A DNA stretch of 64,000 nucleotides from positions 1,984,001 to 2,048,000 of the forward strand of contig NZ_JAJHIZ010000003.1 of NCBI RefSeq assembly GCF_021538615.1, in the 5' to 3' direction. The notes under the pieces were generated by a model, which worked only from the letters and a program-made list of their open reading frames with translations, was not told the origin of the DNA and did not search any database. Source of the DNA: Niabella agricola (GTDB lineage Bacteria > Bacteroidota > Bacteroidia > Chitinophagales > Chitinophagaceae). Below, piece after piece: positions 7,435-16,902 of this stretch (the stretch's first letter is position 1; every line of letters starts with the position of its first letter). Made by a program: the position numbers and the translations under genes.

Positions 7435-9093
7435 TTATTGCCAATTGGGGTTTTGCACCACGTTATTATTGCTAAGGTTAATTTCATTCTGCGGTACGGG
7501 ATACAAATAGTCTCTATTTGTCTTAAAGCTGCGTGCGCTTGCCGGTTCTACTACCAATACCTGATCGCTGTTTAAGGTAAGTACACTGGGATCTTTTGTA
7601 GTGGTCCATTCACTTTGAATGTATTTTGCGCCCAGCAGCGCTTTGGGCAATACGGTTTCTGCGGTTTTCCAGCGCATCAGGTCATCATAGCGAAAGCCTT
7701 CCAGCGCCAGCTCAACAGTCCGCTCTCTCCGGATCTCCTCCCGCATACTTAGGTTATGGGCGTTTACAAAACTGTTGCTGAGTTTTACATTCAATCCTGC
7801 GCGGGTCCGTAGCAGGTTTACCGTTTTGTCCAGCTCTTCGTCAGAGATCGTTTCGCTGAGCTCGTATTTCGCTTCAGCATAGGTCAGCAATACTTCCGCA
7901 TAGCGGATCAGGATCCGGTCGCCGGTGCAAATGCTCCCCTGCCCGTTCTCCTTATAAAATCCTTTCTTGGTACCATAGGCTGTACGGCCCGCCTGGTTGA
8001 TCTCTGGTATCCAGGGCCGGTCAAACGAAGGTTCTTTGTACATGTAAACGGTTTGGGCCAGTCGGGGATCACGGTTTTCCAGCACCGTATTGTAAGAGGT
8101 TTCATTGCCTTCAGGCACAAAGTAGACAGAGCGCTCGGCTGAAGTACTGTTATCCGTATTAAACGCGGGCAACCCGTCTGCATACAAGTACATCCGGATC
8201 AGGTTGCGGGTAACGGCAAGCGCCCCATTGGAAAGCTCGCTGGAATGGTTATGCGTAAGGATCGGGTTGGTGGAGCTAACCCCATATACTTTTACAAAAA
8301 TATTTTCCTTGTTGGCCGGACCGTCGCCTTCCAGGCGAAACAGGCTTCCGTAGTCGGCAAAAAGCGTATGCCCTTGTTTCATTGCATTGTCGGCGGCTTC
8401 CACTGCTTTTTGCAGGTGCTGCTGCCAGCCTTCCTGTCCTCCGTGAAACTTTAACCGGGTACCCTCGTAAAGCGCCACCCTGGCCTTTAATGCCCAGGCA
8501 GCACTTTTCGTAACACGGCCGTAATCGGCGGCTGGTAATTGCGCCATGGCGGGCAGCCAGGCCGCAGCAAAATCCAGGTCATCATAAATCTGCGCAATCA
8601 CCTGTGCCCTGGGTGTACGCGGCATATACAATTCGGGTGATCCGAAATCCAGCAGTTTCAGCAATAGCGGCACATCCCCATATTTCTGGAGCAACTGGAA
8701 AAAATTGTAGGCTCTGAAGAAACGCGCCTCGCCAAAATAGCGGTTCTTCACCGCATCGGAAACATTGGCCTTCCCGCCCTTCGTTAACATATTATTGGCC
8801 GTAAAAATAATGGTATAGGGGCCAGACCAGTCCGTGCTGGTAGCTGGTATGCCCCGGGTACCATTGCTGATATCGTTAAAGGTGGTGGCCCGTGCATCAT
8901 CTGCCCGTACATCGTTCCAGTTGGGCAGCAGTTGCTGATACAGGCGGTTGGCAGCGCCTTTCAGATCGGCTTCCGTATTCCAGAATTCGTCATCGGGGAA
9001 CAGCGACTCCGGTTTGCGGTCGATGGAACAGGCGCTAAAAAAACAGGTTATAAAAAGTACAGCAGCCATTAAGGCAACAATGCTTTTTTTCAT
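7435..9093 (-). CDS. SusD/RagB-family nutrient-binding lipoprotein
   Basis: 552 residues from ATG 9093; eight residues upstream in frame (from 9117) precede a typical MKKSIVAL signal and are probably not translated. The lipobox is FFSAC. SusD hallmarks are present: SLFPDDEFWNTEADLKGAANRLYQQL near the N-terminus, ARFFRAYNFFQLLQKYGDVPLL, the TPR-like KSAAWALKARVALYEGT helices, ILIRYAEVLLTYAEAKYEL, RRERTVELALEGFRYDDLMRW and C-terminal YPVPQNEINLSNN. It forms the lid of the SusC transporter. It follows SusC by 49 bp. Confidence 0.95.
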   Translation of the reverse strand: MKKSIVALMAAVLFITCFFSACSIDRKPESLFPDDEFWNTEADLKGAANRLYQQLLPNWNDVRADDARATTFNDISNGTRGIPATSTDWSGPYTIIFTANNMLTKGGKANVSDAVKNRYFGEARFFRAYNFFQLLQKYGDVPLLLKLLDFGSPELYMPRTPRAQVIAQIYDDLDFAAAWLPAMAQLPAADYGRVTKSAAWALKARVALYEGTRLKFHGGQEGWQQHLQKAVEAADNAMKQGHTLFADYGSLFRLEGDGPANKENIFVKVYGVSSTNPILTHNHSSELSNGALAVTRNLIRMYLYADGLPAFNTDNSTSAERSVYFVPEGNETSYNTVLENRDPRLAQTVYMYKEPSFDRPWIPEINQAGRTAYGTKKGFYKENGQGSICTGDRILIRYAEVLLTYAEAKYELSETISDEELDKTVNLLRTRAGLNVKLSNSFVNAHNLSMREEIRRERTVELALEGFRYDDLMRWKTAETVLPKALLGAKYIQSEWTTTKDPSVLTLNSDQVLVVEPASARSFKTNRDYLYPVPQNEINLSNNNVVQNPNWQ

Positions 9094-9142
9094 ATAAATA
9101 TTTTTATCGTGATTCAATTGCTTTTTTTTAGTTGCAGAGCGG

Positions 9143-12100
9143 TTAGAGGATCATGTTTAAACCGACGGATACACTCCGGTAGAACGGATAAGCGGTGGTT
9201 CGTACATCATTGGGCACTTCGGGGTCAAATATCTTCAGCACCTTCGTGTGCTCCCACAAATCCTGACCCGAAGCATATACCCGAAGGTCCTTTATGGCTC
9301 CGCGCTTCACCGGAATTTTATACCCGATCTGCAGGTTTTTAAGACGGAGGTAGTTGCCGTTCTGTGTCCAGCGGTCGGAGGTGAGGTAGTTAAAACTGGC
9401 CTGCTGGTACATCCTTGCAAAATAAGCATTGGGATTATCCGGTGTCCAGCGGTCCATATGTATGGTAGAGGCTTGTTCTGCTGTACCGATATAGGGCACC
9501 ATCGCCGTGGGGTTCACCACAAACTTGCGGTCAAGCACACCCTGGAAGAACACCGAAAAATCGATCCCCTTCCAGTTCAGCCCCATGTTAAAGCCATATG
9601 CATACCGGGGATTCGTGGTCCCCAGGTATACCAGGTCACCGCGATCCTGTGGCGTGGCGCTGCCAAAATTGATCTTATTGTCTCCATTCAGGTCTACATA
9701 CCGGATATCCCCCGGCGCTGATTTTACCGGGAAACTGGCGTTGGGTGGTACCTGTATGCGGCTGCGATAATCATCCGCTTCCTGCTGTGTTTGAAAAAAG
9801 CCATCGGTCCTGTACCCCCAAACCGTGTTCAGCGGATACCCTTCCAGCAATGGGGTGATACCACCCTGTGCGCTCGCATCCAGGTTAATCACGTTCAGCC
9901 CGTTGTACTTTACCAGCTTATTCTGCATATCAGAAATATTGAAACCGATATTATAGGTTACATCACCCCATTTGTCATTCCATTTTACATCCAGCTCCGT
10001 ACCCCAGCTTTTCAGTTCGCCGGTATTATAGAAGGGTGTGGCCACCCCGATGATACTGGGCAGGTTTACCTTGGCCAGCATGTCTTTATTGCGCTTCACG
10101 TAGTAATCGGCAGTTAACTGAAGCCGGTTCCGGAACAGCGCAAGATCTATCCCAATATTCATTTGCTGTAATGTTTCCCAGGTTACAAAGGGTGATGCCA
10201 GCACTTCCTGGTAATAATACTGGGCTCTTGCATTGTTGAACACCAGGTTGTTCCCGGAGGTAAGCGTAGCCAGGTAAGGGTAATAACCCAGGGGAGAACC
10301 GTTACCAAGCTCACCCCAGGAGCCCCGCAGTTTCAGGTCATTTACAAAGGCCAGGTTGTCTTTGATAAAGGATTCGTCGCCCAAACGCCAGGCGGCAGAA
10401 AAAGAAGGGAATAGCTGCCAGCGGTTTTCCGGTGCCAGGCGCGAGCTGCCATCATACCGGTAGGATGCTTCCAGGAAATAGCGGCCTTTATAATCGTAAT
10501 TCACTCTCCCGAAGGCGGAAGCCAGTGCCCAGGTGCCGATATCCTGCCGCGACTGGAGCGTAGTGGGATCACCAAAGCTCACATTGAACACTTCGTTATT
10601 AAACATCCGTTGTACACTGGTGGTCAGCGAATCTGCCCGGTATTCTTCATAAGATCCGCCCTGCATCAACTTTATATGATGATCATCCCCGGCATTCAGC
10701 TGGTAGGTCAGATAGCCCTGCAGGTTGTTCTGATAGCTTTTTGCTTTGATCACCGTGATGGAATTGGGATCATTGATCATCCCCCTGACCGTATTCTTTG
10801 AACGGCCATACCAGAAGATGCTCCGGTTATGCGCTTCGGAGGTCAGGAAACCCTGGTTCCTCCAGCCGATCACATCCAGTGTAAGCCCTTTTACCACATT
10901 TTTTACCTGGAAGCCCAGTCTGGCCGTAAGGTTTTCCAGGTTCGACCGTTTGAGCCCTGCATTGTTTTCTATATCTACCGGGTTCAGCATCAGGTCGCCG
11001 TTATAGCGCTGCCCGGTACTGTCCTCAGCCGGCACGTAAAGGGGCTGCCGGGTACGGCCGCGGTAGATCAGGTTAATGATGCCATCTGTACCATAGGAGT
11101 TTTCATCGATCACCGAGCTGATGTAACCCAGGTTCACCTTCATGCTGATGTATTTGTTCAGCTCCGCGTTGATATTGCTCCGCAGGTTGTAACGGTCATT
11201 ATTATCAGGACCATACCGCAACACCCCGTCTCTTGTATAAAAGCTTCCCATAACCAGGTAATTCAGCTTATCGGTGCCGCCGCTTACCGACAGCGAATAG
11301 TTCTGCATATGGTTGATTTTATCCATGCCCTCCTTGATCCAGTTAGTATTGGCGAAGTATTCCCAGCGATCGGTTGCAGGATTGGGGCGGTACCATAAAT
11401 TGGGATTCCGGATCCACTCGCGCTGCTCGGCATTATATTCCGGCGACCCGGTGGCATTGGCACGCGCCTCGTCGATCAGGATTTGTTCGTCCCAGGAGTT
11501 CAGCCGCTCCGGCATCCGGGCATTGATGTTCCACCCATAGTACCCGTTAAACGTAACGCGGGTTTTACCCAGGGCTGCTTTTTTCGTAGTGATCAGTACC
11601 ACCCCTGCCGCTGCCCTTGCCCCGTATATGGCAGAAGCTGATGCATCTTTAAGCACCGAGATCGATTCTACTTCATTCGGATCGATCAGGTTGATGTTTT
11701 GCTCAATTCCATCCACCAGTACCAAGGCACTGGCACCGTTTGAAGAAGTGGCACCCCTAACCTGGAAACTAATACCTTCAGCCCCCGGCTTACCGCTGGA
11801 CCGGGTAACGGTTACTCCAGGCACAACGCCCTGCAAAGCAGCCGTAACATTGGGTACCGGCCGGTTTACCAGGTCCTTACCCCCCACCTGTGCTACCGCA
11901 CCACTGAGATTGATCTTTTTCTGGGTTCCATACCCGATCACTACTACCTCGGCTGCTTCCTGTTGTTTTTCTTTTAAAACCACACCGATGTTTTGAGAAC
12001 TGGTTACTGGTATTTCCAGGTCTTCATATCCCACATGCGAAAACACCAGTACGCTTCCGCCCGCCGGAACACGGATGGAAAAACGGCCTTCGCCGTCGGT

Positions 12101-12553
12101 GGCAATGCCCGTGGCGCTTCCTTTGATCTTCACTGAAGCCCCGATCAGCGCTTCGCCCTGTTCATTTTTTACCGTACCCGTAATCGTAATATCCTCCTGC
12201 CGGGAAATGGTGACCAGCGATGTGCCGGTTACCGAAAAACCCAGATTGGTGCCCCGCAATAACTGGGTGAGCACTTCATTTATCGACGCATTTTTTACGG
12301 AAATACTGATATTTTTTTCCACCGGTACATAAGAAGAGCTGTACACAAACCGGTAGCTGGTTTGCTGTTCAATCATCCTCAGCACATTGGCCAGGTTTTC
12401 ATTCTGCGTATGAAGGGAAACCTTTTCCTGTGAAAATACCTTCGCCGAAACATTCAACGCTAGACAGGCGAAAAGAATCGTTAGTTTCATGAATACAATC
12501 CATTTAAAGACATTCCGGTACCGGGAATGCCGCAGAAGCAAATAATAGTTCAT
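9143..12553 (-). CDS. SusC/RagA TonB-dependent transporter with STN signalling domain
   Basis: 1136 residues from ATG 12553 (the frame extends to 12604 without family resemblance). Order: signal region (FKWIVFMKLTILFACLALNVSAKVFSQ), STN domain (NLANVLRMIEQQTSYRFVYSS to TQLLRGTNLGFSV), carboxypeptidase-D-like domain (ITGTVKNEQGEALIGASVKI), plug with VVVIGYGTQKKINLSGAV, LVLVDGIEQ and VLKDASASAIYGARAAAGVVLITT, then the 22-strand barrel. The STN domain marks a transducer-type receptor that contacts a FecR anti-sigma factor, and the FecR and ECF sigma genes lie immediately upstream. The ligand is unknown; no glycoside hydrolase is linked to this locus. Confidence 0.95.
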   Translation of the reverse strand: MNYYLLLRHSRYRNVFKWIVFMKLTILFACLALNVSAKVFSQEKVSLHTQNENLANVLRMIEQQTSYRFVYSSSYVPVEKNISISVKNASINEVLTQLLRGTNLGFSVTGTSLVTISRQEDITITGTVKNEQGEALIGASVKIKGSATGIATDGEGRFSIRVPAGGSVLVFSHVGYEDLEIPVTSSQNIGVVLKEKQQEAAEVVVIGYGTQKKINLSGAVAQVGGKDLVNRPVPNVTAALQGVVPGVTVTRSSGKPGAEGISFQVRGATSSNGASALVLVDGIEQNINLIDPNEVESISVLKDASASAIYGARAAAGVVLITTKKAALGKTRVTFNGYYGWNINARMPERLNSWDEQILIDEARANATGSPEYNAEQREWIRNPNLWYRPNPATDRWEYFANTNWIKEGMDKINHMQNYSLSVSGGTDKLNYLVMGSFYTRDGVLRYGPDNNDRYNLRSNINAELNKYISMKVNLGYISSVIDENSYGTDGIINLIYRGRTRQPLYVPAEDSTGQRYNGDLMLNPVDIENNAGLKRSNLENLTARLGFQVKNVVKGLTLDVIGWRNQGFLTSEAHNRSIFWYGRSKNTVRGMINDPNSITVIKAKSYQNNLQGYLTYQLNAGDDHHIKLMQGGSYEEYRADSLTTSVQRMFNNEVFNVSFGDPTTLQSRQDIGTWALASAFGRVNYDYKGRYFLEASYRYDGSSRLAPENRWQLFPSFSAAWRLGDESFIKDNLAFVNDLKLRGSWGELGNGSPLGYYPYLATLTSGNNLVFNNARAQYYYQEVLASPFVTWETLQQMNIGIDLALFRNRLQLTADYYVKRNKDMLAKVNLPSIIGVATPFYNTGELKSWGTELDVKWNDKWGDVTYNIGFNISDMQNKLVKYNGLNVINLDASAQGGITPLLEGYPLNTVWGYRTDGFFQTQQEADDYRSRIQVPPNASFPVKSAPGDIRYVDLNGDNKINFGSATPQDRGDLVYLGTTNPRYAYGFNMGLNWKGIDFSVFFQGVLDRKFVVNPTAMVPYIGTAEQASTIHMDRWTPDNPNAYFARMYQQASFNYLTSDRWTQNGNYLRLKNLQIGYKIPVKRGAIKDLRVYASGQDLWEHTKVLKIFDPEVPNDVRTTAYPFYRSVSVGLNMIL

Positions 12554-12665
12554 ATTTTTGTATTTTGATCGTAATAATGGATTGAATGGCGTATGTTGGA
12601 GCATGGGCCACCAATCTCTTTCAAGTCAAAAAAGTACGGGCGGTGCGCAAACACCGTCCATTTTT

Positions 12666-13733
12666 TTATTTTGCGATTGTTATTTTATTTCCCTGTATGT
12701 TGTATTTGAAGTTCTTTGCCTGTTGTAAAGCAGTTAATGCCTGTTCAATGGTTTCGTTTATAAAAACGGCTGTAAACCGGTAATGTCCGATGTCCGGATC
12801 ATCGAAAACAATCTCCACCCCATACCATTTTTCCAATAGTTCTTTTATGTCCATCAGTTCCTGGTCCTGAATCACAATGCGGTTCTGTGTCCAGGCTGTT
12901 TCTACAATGGTGCTGTCCCTGGTAAGGGTATATGGATACAGGGTCATTTCGGGAAGATGATGTCCGGAACCGGAGCGGTCTGTTTCCGCATTCTTACCGG
13001 GAAGTTTCCGGTTGTAAACGATCTTCTGACCGGGCTTTAGCGCAATGGATGCATTACCGGTTTGTGTGGTTTCCATTGTAACCGCCCCTTTCAGCAGCGT
13101 TACCTCCGACGAGGCATCATTGTCATAGGCTTTTACATTAAACTCAGTACCCAGTACTTTTACCTTCAGATCGCCGGTATACACGTTAAAAGGCTTGTTC
13201 CGGTTATGCGCCACACTAAAAAAACCTTCTCCGTTTAACAATACATCCCGGTTGGTGCCATTAAACGCCTTACGCACCGATAGCCTGCTTTGCGCATTCA
13301 GCATTACCATGGTACCATCGGGCAATACGATCTTCTTTCGTTCCCCGCTGCGGGTCGTATACACGGCCAGGGGCGCTTCTGAGTAAACACCCGGCGCCCG
13401 GTGTCGCATGCCCAGGTACACCCAGGTACCCGACGCCAGCAACAGGAATACCGCTGCCACCCTGAGCCAGGTTTTGCCCGGGAGCCGCATGCCCCCAAAC
13501 CGGTTGATCTTCTTTTCAACCGCGGCCAGCCGCGCATTCATCTCCGGCTTGTTCCCACTCAGCATCCGGTACAGACGCCGGGCTTCCTCAAGCACCGCTT
13601 TCTGTTCAGGATGTGCTACCATGTATTGTTCCCAGTAACGAACGCTTAGGGCATCAGTACCGGCACAATACTGCTGAAAACTGCTGTCGATTAAAAAGTC
13701 CTCTGCATTAAAATTCGTTCGGTCAATCGTCAT
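12666..13733 (-). CDS. FecR-type anti-sigma factor
   Basis: 355 residues. A cytoplasmic N-terminal region (about 1-85) is followed by one transmembrane helix (WLRVAAVFLLLASGTWVYLG), a periplasmic FecR domain with ERKKIVLPDGTMVMLNAQSRLSV, VLLNGEGFFSVAHN and VKVLGTEFNVKAY, and a C-terminal DUF4974-like domain (IVIQDQELMDIKELLEKWYGVEIVF, FTAVFINETIEQALTALQ). The protein should hold the ECF sigma factor encoded 166 bp upstream and release it when the STN domain of the downstream SusC signals. The C-terminal domain structurally resembles STN, with which it probably interacts. Confidence 0.93.
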   Translation of the reverse strand: MTIDRTNFNAEDFLIDSSFQQYCAGTDALSVRYWEQYMVAHPEQKAVLEEARRLYRMLSGNKPEMNARLAAVEKKINRFGGMRLPGKTWLRVAAVFLLLASGTWVYLGMRHRAPGVYSEAPLAVYTTRSGERKKIVLPDGTMVMLNAQSRLSVRKAFNGTNRDVLLNGEGFFSVAHNRNKPFNVYTGDLKVKVLGTEFNVKAYDNDASSEVTLLKGAVTMETTQTGNASIALKPGQKIVYNRKLPGKNAETDRSGSGHHLPEMTLYPYTLTRDSTIVETAWTQNRIVIQDQELMDIKELLEKWYGVEIVFDDPDIGHYRFTAVFINETIEQALTALQQAKNFKYNIQGNKITIAK

Positions 13734-13899
13734 AACTACTCAAAAATGGCAATAGCACCCATTATACTATATCAGTGCCCGGATCTTTGCCGTTTTCCTA
13801 AGAAAAAACAAACTTTTTTTATTTTTTTTGAATTGCCGCGTAAAAGACCCTGCAGCACAGGACACCCGCTTCTTAAAACGGAGACCATGGTTGTTCTAC

Positions 13900-14487
13900 T
13901 CAGGATGCACCCAGTTCTTTTCTTAATATTTTCAGTGCATCATAGATGGTATTATAGGCGGTTTTAATGGTTTGATTGGTTTGCGCCGCGATCTGTTCAT
14001 AAGAAAGGCCATCAAAAAACTTCAGACAGATCAGCTGCTTTTGCCGGTACGTAAGCTTTTCGAGGGCGGTTTTTAACTGCTCTTTTACCAGTTCATCCGT
14101 TTGTACCCTCACAATAAATTCCTCGTAGCTCATCTCCACCCATTCATCTTCCTTAAAAGAGTTCAGCAGTGCATCGTTTATTTTGCGTTTGCGCTCCAGC
14201 AGGCGAAAAATCTTCCGCTTTACAAAAGTGCGCAGGTAGGCTTCCACCTGCTCCACACGGCCAAATGACCGGTGTTTTTGCCACAATGTAATAAATACCT
14301 CGTCGGCGCCCTCGGCAGCTATTGCTGCATCGGCACATATGGTTATTCCAAAATTTACCAGCGGATAATACAGGTCTTTGTACAGATCAAAGAAAGCTTC
14401 CTTGTCCCCGTTAATGATCCGTTCCCACAACAACTGGCGCTTTAAATGCTGATCCGTTCGCATGTATTGTTTTAATGAAGCAATCAT
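13900..14487 (-). CDS. ECF sigma factor of the FecR/SusC relay
   Basis: 195 residues from ATG 14487 (MIASLKQYMRT); the frame is open to 14553, so a 22-residue longer form is possible. Region 2: IINGDKEAFFDLYKDLYYPLVNFG, EGADEVFITLWQKH, VEAYLRTFVKRKIF. Region 4: ALEKLTYRQKQLICLKFFDGLSYEQIAAQTNQTIKTAYNTIYDAL. It would transcribe the SusCD genes downstream once freed from FecR. The 166-bp gap to fecR contains an A/T-rich tract and no recognisable gene. Confidence 0.92.
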   Translation of the reverse strand: MIASLKQYMRTDQHLKRQLLWERIINGDKEAFFDLYKDLYYPLVNFGITICADAAIAAEGADEVFITLWQKHRSFGRVEQVEAYLRTFVKRKIFRLLERKRKINDALLNSFKEDEWVEMSYEEFIVRVQTDELVKEQLKTALEKLTYRQKQLICLKFFDGLSYEQIAAQTNQTIKTAYNTIYDALKILRKELGAS

Positions 14488-14658
14488 ACCGGTACCCCGG
14501 TTTGGCACAAATATCGGTTTAATATTTATCCCGGGATCTAAGACCGATATCATTCTTTTTGTATGGGCTTATTTCCAGCCGGGAAAAACGGCAGCCTAAG
14601 GTTTTGTGGAGCAAAGAGCGGATCCATGCAACGGGCTGCGGGGCGGTTCCTGTTTAAA

Positions 14659-15183
14659 TCAAGCCTCCTTGTTTTTATAGAACCGGATCATCTCGCCGTA
14701 ATCCCATTTCCGTTGCAATCCGTATATACACCGGGCAATACGGGTGACTTTCGTGGCATCTGTTTTTGCAGCATCCACCCATTTGCTAAAATAATGCTGG
14801 CGCGAGGGTACCAGGGACCGGAAAAACGCCAGTGCCTCCGGTTCTTCAGCCAAACAATCCAGCAGTTCTTGATTCAACACATACTTTTGGGAATCCAGTT
14901 GCAACTGAAGGTTCACTATGGCTCCTTCTTTTTTACGGATACCCTTTCGCATGGCAGCATTTACCGGCAGGATAAAATTACCGCCGCCCATGGGCAGTAG
15001 GGAAGCACCTGCAATCTTATGATCGTCGATGGCCCCCTTCACCTGGAAGATCTTTTTATTGCCCGGCAACAGCTCCGCTGCCAGATCAGCCGGAATCTCC
15101 ACATAGGTCCAGCCGGTTTTTTCGCCGTTTTCAGCAAACTTCAGCAATCGGGTGGTTAAAGAAATGGTAGCCTTTTTTTTCAT
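14659..15183 (-). CDS. DUF1905 / YdeI-OmpD-associated family protein
   Basis: 174 residues, no signal peptide. The N-terminal half fits DUF1905 (TGWTYVEIPADLAAELLPGNKKIFQVKGAIDDHKI, LPMGGGNFILPVNAAMRKGIRKKEGAIVNLQL). The C-terminal half fits the YdeI/OmpD-associated module (CLAEEPEALAFFRSLVPSRQHYFSKWVDAAKTDATKVTRIARCIYGL). Proteins with these domains are small, cytosolic and only loosely characterised; YdeI has been linked with peptide and bacteriocin tolerance in enterobacteria. Its divergent neighbour starts 73 bp away. Confidence 0.85.
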   Translation of the reverse strand: MKKKATISLTTRLLKFAENGEKTGWTYVEIPADLAAELLPGNKKIFQVKGAIDDHKIAGASLLPMGGGNFILPVNAAMRKGIRKKEGAIVNLQLQLDSQKYVLNQELLDCLAEEPEALAFFRSLVPSRQHYFSKWVDAAKTDATKVTRIARCIYGLQRKWDYGEMIRFYKNKEA

Positions 15184-15256
15184 GGTGATAAAGTTCAGGC
15201 ATCTGCCGTAAAATTTTCATTTCTTTGTAAAAATTTTCCGGATAAAAATCGGACAT

Positions 15257-16858
15257 ATGCAGCAGACCATCACGCTTCGCGTAAAGCCTGAAGAGGCGGA
15301 AGACGCAGCACAACTTCTCTCCTATATTGCCCGCGCACCGGGCAGAAAGCCGGGAACCGTTTCGGGATATACGGTTTTAAAAAGTTCCATTGATGCCAGG
15401 GGGCGCCAACCCATGATCCAGCTATCGCTGCTGGTTTATATAGATGAGCCCGCGCAGGAACGGGAACTGATCCGGGCGGTATATAAAGATGTACATAAGG
15501 CGGCCCGGGAGGTGATCATTGTAGGAGCCGGACCGGCTGGTCTTTTTGCTGCGCTGCAGCTCCTTGAAAAAGGCATTAAACCCATTGTGCTGGAGCGCGG
15601 AAAGGATGTGCGTACCCGCCGGCGCGATCTGGCCGCTATCAATAAACAGGGCATTATGAATCCCGAAAGCAATTATTGTTTCGGGGAGGGTGGTGCCGGT
15701 ACCTATAGCGATGGTAAATTGTATACCCGCAGCAATAAGCGCGGCGATATCAATAAAATTCTCAACACGTTTGTACGCTTTGGTGCCGAAGATAAAATAT
15801 TATACCAGGCGCATCCGCATATCGGCACGAATAAGCTGCCCCAGATCATTACGGCAATGCGTGAACAGATCCTGACAAGCGGCGGGGAAGTTCATTTTAA
15901 TAAAAAGGTGACCGGCTTTATTACTGACAAAGGCGTTCTTAAGGGTGTAACCGCCGCTGACGGCGATGCGTTTACGGCTGCTGCAGTAATCCTTGCAACC
16001 GGTCATTCTGCGCGCGATATATTTTACCTGCTGCATCACGAAGGGCTGCTGATCGAAGCCAAGCCCTTTGCGTTAGGCGTACGGGCAGAGCATCCGCAAA
16101 CACTGATCGACCAGGCACAATATAAATGCGCGTCCCGCGGTGCATGGCTGCCACCTGCTTCCTACAGCCTGGTGCAGCAGGTGGGCGACCGGGGCGTGTT
16201 CTCCTTCTGTATGTGTCCAGGTGGTATCATTGCCCCGGCAGCAACGGATCAGCAGGAGATCGTGGTAAACGGATGGTCACCTTCCAAACGCAATAATCCT
16301 TATGCCAACTCTGGGATTGTGGTACAGGTAGAAGCAAAAGACGTATATGCGATCCCCGCATTTAAAAAAGCATACGGAGCTGTATTGGATAGTCCCCTGT
16401 TCCTGCTTTATTTTCAACAGTGGGTAGAGCGGCTGGCCTTTAAAGCGGGTGGTGGTAAACTGGTAGCGCCCGCCCAGCGCATGGTTGATTTTTGTGAAGG
16501 CCGCATTTCGCAAAGCCTGCCGGATTGCTCTTATTTGCCGGGGCTGCATTCCGCTCCTTTATGGGAGGTGTTGCCCCCCTTTGTAACCACCGCCCTGCAA
16601 CGCGGTTTCCAGCTCTTCGGCAACAAGATCAAGGGCTACTATTCCAATGATGCGGTGATTGTAGCTACCGAATCGCGCACCTCTTCACCGGTACGGATCC
16701 CAAGGGATACAGAAACCCTGGAGCATCCGCAACTCGCAAATCTCTATCCCTGCGGAGAAGGCGCCGGGTATGCCGGAGGCATTGTAAGCGCGGCAATGGA
16801 TGGCGAACGGGTGGCGAAGACGATTTGTTTGAAGCTGGGGTTGAGAATTGAGAGTTGA
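15257..16858 (+). CDS. FAD-dependent oxidoreductase (COG2509-like)
   Basis: 533 residues. A small N-terminal domain (1-80, including SSIDARGRQPMIQLSLLVYID) precedes a dinucleotide-binding motif VIIVGAGPAGLFAAL (GxGxxG at 90-95), then RRDLAAINKQG, NYCFGEGGAGTYSDGKLYTRS, VILATGHSARDIF and a C-terminal FAD contact YPCGEGAGYAGGIVSAAMDG. This is the layout of uncharacterised FAD-dependent dehydrogenases found across bacteria; the substrate is unknown. The final codons (LGLRIES-stop) fall inside a GAGAATTGAG-type simple repeat, so the natural C-terminus may have been replaced by repeat DNA. Confidence 0.9.
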   Translation: MQQTITLRVKPEEAEDAAQLLSYIARAPGRKPGTVSGYTVLKSSIDARGRQPMIQLSLLVYIDEPAQERELIRAVYKDVHKAAREVIIVGAGPAGLFAALQLLEKGIKPIVLERGKDVRTRRRDLAAINKQGIMNPESNYCFGEGGAGTYSDGKLYTRSNKRGDINKILNTFVRFGAEDKILYQAHPHIGTNKLPQIITAMREQILTSGGEVHFNKKVTGFITDKGVLKGVTAADGDAFTAAAVILATGHSARDIFYLLHHEGLLIEAKPFALGVRAEHPQTLIDQAQYKCASRGAWLPPASYSLVQQVGDRGVFSFCMCPGGIIAPAATDQQEIVVNGWSPSKRNNPYANSGIVVQVEAKDVYAIPAFKKAYGAVLDSPLFLLYFQQWVERLAFKAGGGKLVAPAQRMVDFCEGRISQSLPDCSYLPGLHSAPLWEVLPPFVTTALQRGFQLFGNKIKGYYSNDAVIVATESRTSSPVRIPRDTETLEHPQLANLYPCGEGAGYAGGIVSAAMDGERVAKTICLKLGLRIES

Positions 16859-16890
16859 GATCGAGAATCGAGACTTAGAATTTATGATTT
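16841..16890. repeat. Degenerate GAGAATTGAGA-type simple repeat at a gene end
   Basis: A run of related 7- to 11-mers (TTGAGAATTGAGAGTTGAGA, then TCGAGAATCGAGACTTAGAA) begins inside the last codons of the FAD oxidoreductase, supplies its stop codon and continues to about 16890. It belongs to the same general class of low-complexity intergenic DNA as the ATATCAGACA runs at 3.7 and 20.3 kb. Confidence 0.6.
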
Positions 16891-16902
16891 AGCGTTTCGC
16901 CG

